Shown: positions 23,777 to 33,761, counted from the first letter of the stretch. The stretch: 64,000 bases of DNA from Rhodococcus sovatensis (GCF_037327425.1 NZ_CP147846.1:2790001-2854000), one strand, 5' to 3'. Translations and numbers: made by a program. The notes: generated from the sequence alone by a model not told the origin.

Positions 23777-26700
23777 GTGGCCAGGAAACGCGTGACCGAG
23801 CAGCAGAACGGTACTGGCCTGTCCAAGTTTTCTCCGGCTACTCAGGAATGGTTCGGCGGCGCGTTCCACAGCCCCACGTCCGCCCAGGTAGGCGCATGGG
23901 ATGCGATCTCCAGCGGCCGCCACACGCTGGTCGTCGCACCGACTGGTTCAGGCAAGACACTGTCCGCCTTTCTGTGGTCGATCGATCAGTTGGCAAGCCG
24001 GGACCAAGAGGACCGCGAGCGCAAGACGAAAGTTCTGTACATCTCGCCACTCAAGGCGCTTGCTGTGGACGTCGAGCGAAATCTACGCGCACCGTTGGTC
24101 GGCATCACGCAGACCGCCAAACGGCTTGGGCTCGCGCCACCCGACATCTCGGTAGGCGTCCGGTCGGGAGACACGAGTCCCGCCGACCGCCGCTCGATGA
24201 TCAAGACGCCGCCGGACATTCTGATCACCACGCCTGAGTCTCTGTTCTTGATGCTCACTTCGGCGGCGCGTGAGTCACTCACCCTTGTCGACACCGTCAT
24301 CGTCGACGAGGTACACGCCGTCGCCGGAACCAAGCGTGGCTCGCACCTGGCATTGTCGCTGGAACGTCTCGATCTGATGCTGCCGAAGCCCGCGCAACGG
24401 ATAGGGCTGTCCGCGACGGTTCGCCCCCATGAAGAAGTGGGGCGCTTCCTGACGGGGGTGGCTCCCATCGAGATCGTGGCGCCCCCGGCGCCCAAGACTT
24501 TCGACCTGTCCGTACAGGTACCGGTCGAGGACATGACCGAACTCGGCGTCAAGGAATTGCCCGACGGTGACGCCACGGCCGCGCCGCAGCAGGGTTCCAT
24601 CTGGCCTCACGTCGAGGAGAAGATGGTCGACCTGATTCTCGAGCACAAGTCGTGCATCGTGTTCGCCAATTCCAGGCGGCTCGCCGAGCGGCTGACCGCA
24701 CGCCTCAACGAGGTGCACTCCGAGCGACTCGGCGAGGGAGTCGAGACTGTCCACGGCCCGCCGTCCCAACTCGGCGGTTCGAGTGAGGTCGGTCACGGTG
24801 CCGATCCGTTGCTCGCCCGCGCCCACCACGGAAGTGTCAGCAAGGACCAACGCGCACTCATCGAAGACGACCTCAAAACCGGTCGCCTTCGGTGCGTGGT
24901 CGCGACAAGTAGCTTGGAACTCGGAATCGACATGGGAGCAGTCGATCTCGTGGTCCAGGTCGAAGCACCGCCCTCGGTCGCGAGTGGATTGCAGCGCGTC
25001 GGGCGCGCCGGACACCAGGTCGGTGAGATCTCCAAGGGCGTGCTGTTTCCGAAGCACCGGACCGACCTGATCCACTGCGCCGTCACCGTCGAACGCATGA
25101 CGGCGGGCAAGATCGAATCACTGTTCGTGCCGGCGAACCCGCTCGATATCTTGGCCCAACAGACCGTCGCCGCCTGTGCTCTCGAACCGATCGATGTGCA
25201 CGATTGGTTCGATGCGGTACGCCGCACCGGCAGCTTCGCCACTCTGCCCCGGTCGGCCTACGAGTCGACCCTGGACCTCTTGGCCGGCAGGTATCCATCC
25301 GACGAGTTCGCCGAGCTGAGGCCGAGGTTGGTCTGGGACCGCGACGCCAACACCCTGACCGGCCGCCCAGGAGCACAGCGCCTCGCCGTCACGTCCGGTG
25401 GCTCCATCCCCGACCGCGGCCTGTTCACCGTGTACATGGTCGGCGAAAAGGCTTCTCGTGTAGGCGAACTGGACGAGGAGATGGTCTACGAGTCCCGAGT
25501 TGGCGATGTGTTCGCGCTCGGCGCCACCAGCTGGCGGATCGAGGAGATCACCCACGATCGGGTTCTCGTGAGCCCGGCCTACGGTCAACCTGGTCGGCTG
25601 CCGTTCTGGCACGGTGACGGACTCGGTAGACCCGCTGAGCTAGGGCGCGCGCTCGGCGAGTTTCTGCGCAGCACAAGCGAGCGCGAACCGCTGGCGCAGC
25701 GGTTGTCCGGCGACGGACTCGACCCGAATGCCGTCGCCAACCTGATCGCGCTCCTCGACGAACAGAACACGGCCACCGGACAACTTCCCACCGATCGCAC
25801 CATGATCGTCGAACGGTTTCGGGACGAGCTCGGTGACTGGCGTCTGGTGCTCCACTCGACCTACGGCCAACAGGTGCATGCTCCGTGGGCGCTTGCCATC
25901 GGCGCGCGGTTGATCGAGAGATACGGCATCGATGCCGCTCCTACCGCATCCGACGACGGAATCATCGTGCGCCTTCCGGACACCGAGGACCACCCACCCG
26001 GCGCCGATCTGTTCGTCTTCGACAAAGACGAGATAGCCGACATCGTCACCGAGCAGGTCGGCGGATCCGCCTTGTTTGCATCGCGCTTCCGCGAGTGCGC
26101 TGCCCGCGCACTGCTTCTCCCCCGCCGCAATCCGGGAAAACGAGCCCCGCTGTGGCAGCAACGGCAACGGGCTGCCCAACTGCTCGACGTGGCGCGCAAG
26201 TACCCCACCTTCCCTATCCTCCTCGAGACCGTCCGTGAGTGCCTGCAGGACGTGTACGACCTGCCCGCCCTGGAAGAAATCCTGGCGCAGATCGGTCGAC
26301 GGCAGATTCGAATCGTCGAGGTCGAGACCGCATCTCCGTCACCGTTCGCCAACTCGTTGGTTTTCAGCTACGTCGGAGCATTCATGTACGAGGGCGACAG
26401 CCCTCTCGCCGAACGCCGCGTACAAGCGCTCTCACTCGATTCGACATTGCTGGCCGAGCTGCTCGGACGAGTAGAGCTGCGCGAACTCCTGGACCAGTCC
26501 GTCATCGAGATCACCGAGTCGGAGCTACAACGGCTTGCGCCCGACCGACGCGCGAAAGACATCGAAGGCGTCGCCGATCTGCTCCGCATGCTCGGGCCGT
26601 TGACGGTGGACGAAGTGGCAGCGCGCACCAACGGTGACGAGTCTCAGCTGTGGTTGACCGAATTGGCTTCTGCTCGTAGAGCTTTGGAGGTCAGTTTCGC

Positions 26701-28318
26701 CGGTCACACCTGGTGGGCTGCAATCGAGGATGCCAGCCGACTCCGGGATGCGCTCGGCGTCCCGCTGCCGATCGGCACCCCGGCGGCGTTCATCGAACCG
26801 GTCGACGATCCCCTGACCGATCTGGTCAGTCGCTTCGCTCGCACTCACGGACCGTTCGCGGTGACCGATCTTGCCACCCGATTCGGGTTGGGGACGGCGG
26901 TAGCCAAGAGTGCGTTGGCCGCGCTCGGGGCCGACAAACGCGTCGTCGAGGGCGAGTTCCGACCGGAGAAGACCGGAAGCGAGTGGTGCGACGCGGAAGT
27001 CTTGCGTCGAATTCGTCGTAGGTCACTTGCTGCGGCCAGGCAGGAAATCGAACCCGTCGCCACCTCCACCCTCGGACGTTTTCTGCCCGCGTGGCAGCAC
27101 GTCGACAGTCGACAGCTCAGCGGAATAGACGGAGTGGCGACGATCGTCGAACAGCTGTCCGGAGTGCCGATTCCAGCCTCCGCGTGGGAACCGCTCGTGC
27201 TCGCGTCGAGGGTTCGCGACTACTCCCCCGCAATGCTCGACGAGCTCACGTCCACCGGCGAGGTGATGTGGTCCGGCCACGGATCTATCACCTCGAAGGA
27301 CGGGTGGGTGTGCCTGCACATGGCGGACACGGCCCCGCTGACACTTGCTCCCCCCGCCGAGTCCGATCTGTCGGAGCTGCAGCTGCGGGTGCTCGACGCT
27401 GTCTCTACAGGCGGTGCCTACTTCTTTCGCCAGCTGGCCGATACCGTCGGCAGCACCGACGACGAAAGCTTGCACGCCGCACTGTGGGAGCTCGTCTGGG
27501 CAGGCCGACTCAGCAACGATACATTCGCACCGTTGCGCGCTCTGCTCAACGCGACGACGAGATCGGCGCCGAGCCATCGCGCACCCCGTAGAACGCCTCG
27601 GTTGAGGTCGTACCGCAGGCTCGAGCGTCCAACTCTGCCCACCCGCACCGGGCCGCCGACGGCAGGCGGACGGTGGTCTCGTTTGCCCGAGCTCGAACCC
27701 GACGCCACCGTTCGTGCCCACGCCACCGCCGATGTTCTTCTCGAACGCTACGGCGTGGTGACTCGTGGGTCTGTCATGAACGAGGGTGTGCCAGGTGGAT
27801 TCGCAACGATGTACAAGGTGCTCACCACGTTCGAGGATTCCGGTCGTAGCAGGCGCGGGTACTTCGTCGACTCGCTCGGCGGCGCACAGTTCTCGACATC
27901 CGAGGTGGTCGACCGCCTTCGAACCTACGAGGAACGGGAGAAGACGGGTGCCGTCGTGCTCGCGGCCTGCGACCCCGCGAACCCCTACGGCGCGGCGTTG
28001 ACGTGGCCCAAACGAGTGTCGGACGAAGAGATCAAACACAGGCCCGGCCGAAAGGCGGGCGCACTGGTCGTACTGCACGAGGGCGAACTCGCGATGTACG
28101 TGGAACGAGGAGGCAAAACCGTCCTCACATTTTCCGATGACGACGCCGTAACGGCAACGGCTGCACGCGCGCTCGCTGCGACAGTCAAACGGGGAGGCGT
28201 CGACAAGCTCCTGGTGGAACGGGTGGACGGCAATGACATTCATGGCACCCGGTTCGCAAAGGTGCTGACCGAGGCCGGGTTCTCCGTGACGCCGCGCGGA
28301 CTCAGGCTGAGGAGCTGA
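23777..28318 (+). CDS. lhr: Lhr-type ATP-dependent DNA helicase
   Basis: This 1513-aa protein has the size of the mycobacterial Lhr family. Motifs in order are Walker A APTGSGKT (Lys60), the DEVH box in VIVDEVHAVAG, IGLSATVRPHEE (motif III), the second RecA domain with SSLELGIDMGAVDLV, and QRVGRAGHQ (motif VI). A winged helix and the long Lhr-CTD follow. Lhr is a 3'-to-5' helicase induced by DNA damage in mycobacteria. The GTG at 23777 is chosen because the upstream open frame (to 23621) overlaps the divergent small gene. nei follows 1 nt after the stop, as in Rv3296-Rv3297. Confidence 0.95.
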   Translation: MARKRVTEQQNGTGLSKFSPATQEWFGGAFHSPTSAQVGAWDAISSGRHTLVVAPTGSGKTLSAFLWSIDQLASRDQEDRERKTKVLYISPLKALAVDVERNLRAPLVGITQTAKRLGLAPPDISVGVRSGDTSPADRRSMIKTPPDILITTPESLFLMLTSAARESLTLVDTVIVDEVHAVAGTKRGSHLALSLERLDLMLPKPAQRIGLSATVRPHEEVGRFLTGVAPIEIVAPPAPKTFDLSVQVPVEDMTELGVKELPDGDATAAPQQGSIWPHVEEKMVDLILEHKSCIVFANSRRLAERLTARLNEVHSERLGEGVETVHGPPSQLGGSSEVGHGADPLLARAHHGSVSKDQRALIEDDLKTGRLRCVVATSSLELGIDMGAVDLVVQVEAPPSVASGLQRVGRAGHQVGEISKGVLFPKHRTDLIHCAVTVERMTAGKIESLFVPANPLDILAQQTVAACALEPIDVHDWFDAVRRTGSFATLPRSAYESTLDLLAGRYPSDEFAELRPRLVWDRDANTLTGRPGAQRLAVTSGGSIPDRGLFTVYMVGEKASRVGELDEEMVYESRVGDVFALGATSWRIEEITHDRVLVSPAYGQPGRLPFWHGDGLGRPAELGRALGEFLRSTSEREPLAQRLSGDGLDPNAVANLIALLDEQNTATGQLPTDRTMIVERFRDELGDWRLVLHSTYGQQVHAPWALAIGARLIERYGIDAAPTASDDGIIVRLPDTEDHPPGADLFVFDKDEIADIVTEQVGGSALFASRFRECAARALLLPRRNPGKRAPLWQQRQRAAQLLDVARKYPTFPILLETVRECLQDVYDLPALEEILAQIGRRQIRIVEVETASPSPFANSLVFSYVGAFMYEGDSPLAERRVQALSLDSTLLAELLGRVELRELLDQSVIEITESELQRLAPDRRAKDIEGVADLLRMLGPLTVDEVAARTNGDESQLWLTELASARRALEVSFAGHTWWAAIEDASRLRDALGVPLPIGTPAAFIEPVDDPLTDLVSRFARTHGPFAVTDLATRFGLGTAVAKSALAALGADKRVVEGEFRPEKTGSEWCDAEVLRRIRRRSLAAARQEIEPVATSTLGRFLPAWQHVDSRQLSGIDGVATIVEQLSGVPIPASAWEPLVLASRVRDYSPAMLDELTSTGEVMWSGHGSITSKDGWVCLHMADTAPLTLAPPAESDLSELQLRVLDAVSTGGAYFFRQLADTVGSTDDESLHAALWELVWAGRLSNDTFAPLRALLNATTRSAPSHRAPRRTPRLRSYRRLERPTLPTRTGPPTAGGRWSRLPELEPDATVRAHATADVLLERYGVVTRGSVMNEGVPGGFATMYKVLTTFEDSGRSRRGYFVDSLGGAQFSTSEVVDRLRTYEEREKTGAVVLAACDPANPYGAALTWPKRVSDEEIKHRPGRKAGALVVLHEGELAMYVERGGKTVLTFSDDDAVTATAARALAATVKRGGVDKLLVERVDGNDIHGTRFAKVLTEAGFSVTPRGLRLRS

Positions 28319-28319
28319 C

Positions 28320-29102
28320 ATGCCCGAGGGCGACACTGTGTACCGCGCTGCCAACGCACTGCGCGCAGCACTCGGGGGTCATGTCCTGACCGGCTGCGAC
28401 ATCCGGGTCCCGAGGTATGCCACCGTCGACTTCACCGGGCACACAGTCGACGCGGTGCGCTCCTGCGGCAAACACCTGCTGATTCGGGTGGGCGGATACT
28501 CGATCCACAGCCACCTGAAAATGGAAGGCACCTGGCAGGTCTACCCGCGCGGCGGGAAATGGAGAAGGCCGGCCTTCCAGGCACGGGCGATCCTCTCGAC
28601 CGATCGATCGACCGCCGTCGGATTCGAATTGGGCGTACTGGACATCGTCGAGAACGAAGAGGACGTGGTCGGCTACCTCGGACCCGACCTGCTCGGTCCG
28701 GACTGGAATGCGAGTGCCGCAGCGGCCAATCTTCGCTCCGATCCCGACCGGTCGATCGGCCTTGCCTTGCTCGATCAACGCAACCTCGCAGGGCTCGGCA
28801 ACGTCTACCGCAACGAGATCTGCTTCCTTCGCGGCATCGATCCCAGGACGCCAGTGAAAGACGCCGGCAACATCGACAAGATCGTCGACCTGTCGTCGCG
28901 GACGATCGTCGCCAACAAGGACCGAAATCAACGGGTCACCACTGGCGACAGACGAGCGGGCCGACACTTCTGGGTGTACGGGCGCGAGAACAAGCCATGC
29001 AGGCGCTGCGGGACAAGAATCGAATTCGGGATGCTGGGCGACAATCCCCTCGAGGAACGGCAGATCTATTACTGCCCGTTTTGCCAGCCGCGACCCAGCT
29101 GA
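28320..29102 (+). CDS. nei: Endonuclease VIII-like DNA glycosylase (Fpg/Nei family)
   Basis: This 260-aa glycosylase begins MPEGDTVYRAANAL, with the catalytic N-terminal Pro (after Met removal) and Glu, and has the helix-two-turn-helix (DQRNLAGLGNVYRNEICFL). It ends in a zinc finger with two CxxC pairs (PCRRCGTRI and YYCPFC). It removes oxidised bases and cleaves the resulting abasic site. Its ATG is 1 nt past the lhr stop, so repair helicase and glycosylase are cotranscribed. The order matches M. tuberculosis lhr-nei (Rv3297). Confidence 0.95.
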   Translation: MPEGDTVYRAANALRAALGGHVLTGCDIRVPRYATVDFTGHTVDAVRSCGKHLLIRVGGYSIHSHLKMEGTWQVYPRGGKWRRPAFQARAILSTDRSTAVGFELGVLDIVENEEDVVGYLGPDLLGPDWNASAAAANLRSDPDRSIGLALLDQRNLAGLGNVYRNEICFLRGIDPRTPVKDAGNIDKIVDLSSRTIVANKDRNQRVTTGDRRAGRHFWVYGRENKPCRRCGTRIEFGMLGDNPLEERQIYYCPFCQPRPS

Positions 29103-29132
29103 TTCACAGGGTCGGCGCCGATTATCGAGTGC

Positions 29133-29381
29133 ATGATCTTCTTGGCAATACTCACTCTGGCAGTGATGGCAGTGTCGGGGTCGGTGGCCGCCACAGCGCC
29201 TCGGACTCTGGTGCGAACCCGAGAACAACAGGACGCGCTGCATCGAAGAACTACACCAGCCCGACGCGAGGCGGGATCTCTGTCGAGATGTTCGGTAAAA
29301 CTGGAGGCCGGGCAATCTATGCTTTCTTCGCATGGCACCGAATATTCGGCAGTTACTGCATCGTCCTCTGCTGTCGCGTAG
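29133..29381 (+). CDS. Possible small membrane-anchored protein
   Basis: An 82-codon frame starts with a hydrophobic stretch (MIFLAILTLAVMAVSGSVAA) followed by a basic, polar tail. This would fit a one-helix membrane protein or an uncleaved signal. Codon bias is good for the first half and fades after about 29270, and the end overlaps the next gene by 50 nt. The true gene may be shorter or absent. No family is recognised. Confidence 0.3.
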   Translation: MIFLAILTLAVMAVSGSVAATAPRTLVRTREQQDALHRRTTPARREAGSLSRCSVKLEAGQSMLSSHGTEYSAVTASSSAVA

Positions 29382-29874
29382 CCATCCACTCGAACCAGAC
29401 AACGCCGCGAGCCGCATCAGCGCATATGTCTACGGAAACATCCTGGTCCTGGCCGCGTTGATCCCGTTGACGTTCCACGAGGAGCACACGTTCCAGGGCG
29501 TTGCAATCGTGCTCGGGACCGCGATCTCGACTTTCATCGCGCACGCCTTCGCAGAAGGAGTCGGACAGACGGTGCGGACGGGCGTAAATCTCTCGCGTTC
29601 CGAACGGTTGAGCGAGCTACGCAATTCGGTTCCGGTCCTCAGCGCGGCAGTGCTGCCCGCTGCTTTGTTGGGGATCGGCTGGTGGGGGCTCTTCGAGCCG
29701 GAGCTCGGTCAGATCCTCGCCGAGATCACCGTGATCGCCAGAATCGCGTCGACGAACTATGTGATCGGTCGTCTTCGCGGAGAGAAACCCACCCGCGGAA
29801 CATTTTTCGGATCCCTAGCGCTCGCTGCCGCGGCCACGGTCATCGTTGCTGTCAAGATCGTTCTGACGCACTGA
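29332..29874 (+). CDS. Hypothetical multi-pass membrane protein
   Basis: This 180-aa protein has about four to five hydrophobic helices (ISAYVYGNILVLAALIPLTF, GVAIVLGTAISTFIAHAFA, VLSAAVLPAALLGIGWWG, SLALAAAATVIVAVKIVL). The remaining loops are charged. The segment FIAHAFAEGVG is a recurrent feature of small actinobacterial VIT-like membrane proteins, but I make no firm assignment. No ribosome binding site precedes the ATG. A TATGCT hexamer 9 nt upstream suggests a leaderless mRNA. It is convergent with the methyltransferase gene, with 2 nt between the stops. Confidence 0.7.
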   Translation: MAPNIRQLLHRPLLSRSHPLEPDNAASRISAYVYGNILVLAALIPLTFHEEHTFQGVAIVLGTAISTFIAHAFAEGVGQTVRTGVNLSRSERLSELRNSVPVLSAAVLPAALLGIGWWGLFEPELGQILAEITVIARIASTNYVIGRLRGEKPTRGTFFGSLALAAAATVIVAVKIVLTH

Positions 29875-29876
29875 GT

Positions 29877-30488
29877 TCATGTCGCCAGCACGAAGAGCCA
29901 AGATTGCGTCTTCGAGTCGCCGACCTGCTCGATAGAAGACACCGACCAACCTGCACTATTCAATGCTGCGCGAATAGCCGGTTCGCGCCAGTAGGTGAAG
30001 TAGCGCGGCAGTTCGAGCTTCGCTGTGCTCCAGCCCGATCCGTCGCCTTCCTTGAGAGTGAAGGCGAACACGCGTGATGACCGCCTTGCTCGACGGAGCA
30101 CGGAAAGGAACTCTTCCCTCGTCAGATGCAGCAGGACAGCGTTGGCGAAGATCCCGTCATACGGACCCCCGAGGTCGTCGGTCACGATATTCAACAACCG
30201 TGCATCGAACCCGTCGGCACGCATGAGGTCTACCAAACCGGGTGTCCCGTCGGTGCGTTCGACGTGAACTCCCATTCCATCCAGATGCTGGGCATCCCAA
30301 CCTGGCCCACTACCAAGTTCCAGGACACGGCCACCTCTTACATGAGCAGCGAACTTCTCCATGAACACCTGTAGCTCTGCGCGGGATCGTTCCGTCCGCG
30401 CGACATACAGGTGAGCCGCGGCTTGATAGGCAGCCAGGGTCCGATCGCCGTGCGGTCCGGTGAGCGCGCTGTCGACCCCCTCGATCAC
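29877..30488 (-). CDS. Class I SAM-dependent methyltransferase
   Basis: This 203-aa Rossmann methyltransferase has motif I as VLELGSGPGWDAQHL, an acidic residue after strand 2 (RTDGTPGLVDLMRADG), and a motif IV region DGIFANAVLLHLTREEF. It most resembles small-molecule methyltransferases of the UbiE/Methyltransf_11 group, with unknown substrate. The GTG at 30488 overlaps the glpD2 stop (GTGA), implying translation coupled to glycerol-3-phosphate dehydrogenase. Confidence 0.85.
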   Translation of the reverse strand: MIEGVDSALTGPHGDRTLAAYQAAAHLYVARTERSRAELQVFMEKFAAHVRGGRVLELGSGPGWDAQHLDGMGVHVERTDGTPGLVDLMRADGFDARLLNIVTDDLGGPYDGIFANAVLLHLTREEFLSVLRRARRSSRVFAFTLKEGDGSGWSTAKLELPRYFTYWREPAIRAALNSAGWSVSSIEQVGDSKTQSWLFVLAT

Positions 30489-32236
30489 TGCTCGCGCATG
30501 GGCGGCGTCGACACACTCACCGGCTCGAGGATTTCCTGACGGGCCTCCGGCGCGACCACCCGTAGAGCATCCGCCGATTCATCGTCGGGCTGCATCTGCG
30601 ATTTGATCTCCGCCTCGACGCGGGCGTTGTAGGTGTCGACCTCGCGGTCGACCATTTCCGGATCCCACCCGAGGACAGGCGCGACGAGCGCCGCGACCTG
30701 ACCTGCACAGTTCACGCCGCGATGGGAGTACTCGATGGAGATACGAGTTCGACGCGACAGGATGTCCTCGAGGTGCAACGCACCCTCGGCCGCAGCCGCG
30801 TACACGACCTCGACCTGCAGGTAGCTGGGTGCGTCGGTGAGAGGCTGCAGCAACTCCGGCTTGTCCTTCGCCATCGCGAGGACCTCGTCGATGAGCGAAC
30901 CGTACCGGTCGAGCAGGTGTGTCACCCGGTACGGGTGCAGCCCGTACATCTCAGCGAGGTGGTGCGTCTGGTTGACGAGGGCGAAGTAGCCGTCGGCACC
31001 GACCAGTGGCACTTTCTCGGTGATCGAAGACGCGACCCTGGCCGGGATGTCCTCCGCCGCCAGATCGACCGCATCCTCGGCCATGACGCGGTAGGTGGTG
31101 TACTTGCCGCCTGCGATCGCCACCAACCCGGGCGCGACGCGTGCAACGGCATGCTCGCGAGAGAGCTTCGAAGTCTCGTCGCTCTCCCCCGCCAGCAGCG
31201 GTCGCAATCCCGCGTATACACCGTCGATGTCCTGATGAGTGAGCGGTGTCACGAGGACAGTGTTTACCTCGCCCAGGATGTAGTCGATGTCGGCTTTGGT
31301 CGCGGCCGGATGTGCGAGATCGAGCTTCCAGTCGGTGTCGGTGGTGCCGATGATCCAGTGCGCTCCCCACGGAATTATGAACAACACCGACTTCTCAGTG
31401 CGCAGGATGATCGCTGCCTCGCTCACGATGCGGTCACGCGGCACGACGATGTGCACGCCTTTCGACGCGCGAACCCGGAAGCGACCACGCTGGCTGGACA
31501 GCGCTTGAATCTCGTCGGTCCACACGCCGGTTGCATTGATGACGACGTGGCCGCGCACCTCCGTCGTCGCGCCGTTCTCCGAATCACGCACGCGCACACC
31601 GGACACCCGATCCGCTTCCCGCAGGAAGCCGACCACCTGAGACGACGTCCGCACGACAGCGCCGTAATGCGCAGCTGTCCGAGCAACGCTCATCGTGTGC
31701 CGGGCGTCGTCGACGACGGTGTCGTAGTAGCGGATCCCGCCGATCAGTGACTTTCGTTTGATCCCGGGCGACATTCGAAGAGCACCCGAGCGGGTCAAGT
31801 GCTTCTGCGCGGGAACGGACTTGGCCCCGCCCATCGTGTCGTACAGAAAGATCCCCGCAGCGATGTACGGCCGCTCCCACACGCGATGGGTCAGCGGAAA
31901 GAGGAATTTCAGCGGCTTCACCAGGTGCGGGGCCAGCGTCGACAGGGACAGTTCACGCTCGTGCAGCGCCTCCCGAACCAGGCCGAATTCGAGCTGCTCC
32001 AGGTACCGAAGACCCCCGTGAAACATCTTCGACGAACGGCTCGATGTGCCCGAGGCGAAGTCACGGGCTTCGACGAGTGCCACCTTGAGCCCGCGGGTCG
32101 CCGCGTCGAGTGCTGCTCCTGCCCCAACGACACCTCCGCCGACCACGATCACGTCGAACTGCTCGGATCCGAGCCGCTCCCACGCCTGCTCGCGCGCCTC
32201 GGGGCCAAGAAATGTGGTGTTCGATCGGTTGCTCAA
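30485..32236 (-). CDS. glpD2: Glycerol-3-phosphate dehydrogenase/oxidase
   Basis: This 583-aa FAD-dependent dehydrogenase opens its FAD domain with FDVIVVGGGVVGAGAALDAATRG and shows SGTSSRSSKMFHGGLRYLEQLEFGLVREAL, DGVYAGLRPLL and GGKYTTYRVMAEDAV, all typical of GlpD, plus the C-terminal DAO_C domain. It oxidises glycerol-3-phosphate to dihydroxyacetone phosphate, passing electrons to the respiratory chain. I choose the TTG at 32236 (MSNRSN...) because GGGGAGCG lies just upstream and the length then matches M. tuberculosis GlpD2. A longer frame reaches 32290. A second GlpD lies at the right edge. Confidence 0.93.
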   Translation of the reverse strand: MSNRSNTTFLGPEAREQAWERLGSEQFDVIVVGGGVVGAGAALDAATRGLKVALVEARDFASGTSSRSSKMFHGGLRYLEQLEFGLVREALHERELSLSTLAPHLVKPLKFLFPLTHRVWERPYIAAGIFLYDTMGGAKSVPAQKHLTRSGALRMSPGIKRKSLIGGIRYYDTVVDDARHTMSVARTAAHYGAVVRTSSQVVGFLREADRVSGVRVRDSENGATTEVRGHVVINATGVWTDEIQALSSQRGRFRVRASKGVHIVVPRDRIVSEAAIILRTEKSVLFIIPWGAHWIIGTTDTDWKLDLAHPAATKADIDYILGEVNTVLVTPLTHQDIDGVYAGLRPLLAGESDETSKLSREHAVARVAPGLVAIAGGKYTTYRVMAEDAVDLAAEDIPARVASSITEKVPLVGADGYFALVNQTHHLAEMYGLHPYRVTHLLDRYGSLIDEVLAMAKDKPELLQPLTDAPSYLQVEVVYAAAAEGALHLEDILSRRTRISIEYSHRGVNCAGQVAALVAPVLGWDPEMVDREVDTYNARVEAEIKSQMQPDDESADALRVVAPEARQEILEPVSVSTPPMREQ

Positions 32237-32364
32237 GAGCTCGCTCCCCACGTGGACGGTTCGAACAGAAAGTTGTCGGCGCCTGGACAAGGCTACCGTT
32301 CGAGGCGAATACCTGCCGCTCGCGGTAGCTCTGCAGACGCACTACCTGCGCGAACCACCTACGA

Positions 32365-33534
32365 CTACACGTGAGCCCGTGTCAGTCGTCGGACCGCCTC
32401 GTCCAGTACCGGTGCAGGTGAGCTCGCGAAGCATAACCGAGCCGAGGTCGAGTAAGTCGCATTGTCCGCGAACGCCTTTCCTGGAACGAAAGCGACACCG
32501 TGGTCGAGAGCCGTCGGCAGCAGAGCTGTCGTGTCGGTACCGTCGTGGAACGTCAGCCACAGGAACATTCCGCCATCGGCCGGTTTCACCGATGCAGCGT
32601 CGCCGAACGCTGCACCCAGAGCTCGGTGCAGCGCGGCGGCTCGTCGGCCGTACTCACCACGCAGAGTTTCCAGGTGGAGGTCGAGCCACGGCGTATCCGC
32701 CAACATGTGCGCCGCCATCTGCTGGGTCATCGAGGAACCGCACAGGTCGGCGCCCTGCTTGAGCAATTCGACGGCATCGCACACCTGCTTCGGTGCGACC
32801 ATCCAGCCCACTCGCAGAGCGGGGGCGAGGATCTTCGACGCGCTGGAGAGGCGCACGACACGATCGGAAAAGATCGGGGCGGGCGGCGGAGCGCCGAACC
32901 AGATTTCGCCGTACGGGTCGTCCTCGAGAATCCAGAAGCCGTATCGGTCCGCCAGCTCCGCGAGGTGGCGTCGCCGAAACTGGGACATTGTCACCCCACG
33001 CGGGTTGTGGAAATTGCTCACCGTATGAACGAGCGTGGGCCGAAGACCGCCTCGGAGGCGACGCTCGAGCTCGTCGGTATCCAGCCCGTCCTCGCCGATC
33101 GGAATCGCATGAATGTCCGCGCCGGCGATCGAAAACACTTGCAGTGCACCGGTATAGGCAGGTTCGTCGACCACGACGGCTGCGCCTGGATCGAGCAAGG
33201 CCTGCGCGATCAACGTCAATGCCTGTTGAGATCCGTGAGTGATGACCACTTCCGCGTACTGCACCGACCGTCCGGTGATCACCGATTCACGATGCGCAAC
33301 GATCTCGCGCAGCCCGCGCCAGCCCGAGGTTTCGCCGTATTGAACGGAGGTCGACTCGGCGAGAACCGACTGTGCGGCATCCCTGATCCGGTGTGACGGA
33401 ATGAGTTCCAGCGCAGGTAAACCGCCTGCGAGGCTGATGACATCTTCACGCGCTGTCAGAGCGAGAAGGTCGCGAATGGCTGAACTCTGCACCGAGCCGA
33501 GACGGCTGGACATCGGAGGCAAGGCTATGGACAT
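32365..33534 (-). CDS. PLP-dependent aminotransferase, class I/II (2-aminoadipate aminotransferase-like)
   Basis: This 389-aa fold-type I aminotransferase has the cofactor lysine in RLSSASKILAPALRVGW and upstream motifs NFHNPRGVTMS and WILEDDPYGEIWFG. The pattern fits the LysN/valine-pyruvate group of multi-substrate aminotransferases. No GntR domain is attached, so it is not a MocR regulator. The ATG at 33534 has GGGAGA six bases upstream. It stands alone between glpD2 and lpdA on the same strand, and its amino-acid substrate cannot be deduced. Confidence 0.88.
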   Translation of the reverse strand: MSIALPPMSSRLGSVQSSAIRDLLALTAREDVISLAGGLPALELIPSHRIRDAAQSVLAESTSVQYGETSGWRGLREIVAHRESVITGRSVQYAEVVITHGSQQALTLIAQALLDPGAAVVVDEPAYTGALQVFSIAGADIHAIPIGEDGLDTDELERRLRGGLRPTLVHTVSNFHNPRGVTMSQFRRRHLAELADRYGFWILEDDPYGEIWFGAPPPAPIFSDRVVRLSSASKILAPALRVGWMVAPKQVCDAVELLKQGADLCGSSMTQQMAAHMLADTPWLDLHLETLRGEYGRRAAALHRALGAAFGDAASVKPADGGMFLWLTFHDGTDTTALLPTALDHGVAFVPGKAFADNATYSTSARLCFASSPAPVLDEAVRRLTRAHV

Positions 33535-33761
33535 GGAATTCTCCCGAGGTCGAAGCACGGATGATCTGGCTACCCGAGGATCGACTGGGGTGTGAATTTG
33601 CCGGGTGGTGGTCGGCTTCGTTCACTATGGCACGGGAGATCACGATATGAAACCGAAATCTCACATGATGAGATCTTGAGGCTCCGCCTCAGTGGCACGG
33701 ATAAGTGCACCCCAATGCACTCAACCGTGCCACTGGAGCCGGAGGCTCCAGGCCGAACGAA
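33535..33761. other. 227-nt spacer holding an upstream region and repeat copy B
   Basis: The right part is filled by the repeat at 33691-33734 with its GAGGCTCCGCCTC and GAGCCGGAGGCTC flanks. The left part precedes the aminotransferase gene and contains an A/T-richer stretch (about 33640-33675, TGAAACCGAAATCTCACATG). This may hold its promoter. Confidence 0.4.
33691..33734. repeat. 44-bp palindromic repeat, copy B (3' of lpdA)
   Basis: Ten-bp arms AGTGGCACGG (33691-33700) and CCGTGCCACT (33725-33734) enclose an inner GTGCA/TGCAC pair. They are flanked by GAGGCTCCGCCTC on one side and GAGCCGGAGGCTC on the other. It has the same 44-bp span as copies A and C. It lies 28 nt beyond the lpdA stop (minus strand), in the position expected for a terminator. 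Confidence 0.85.
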
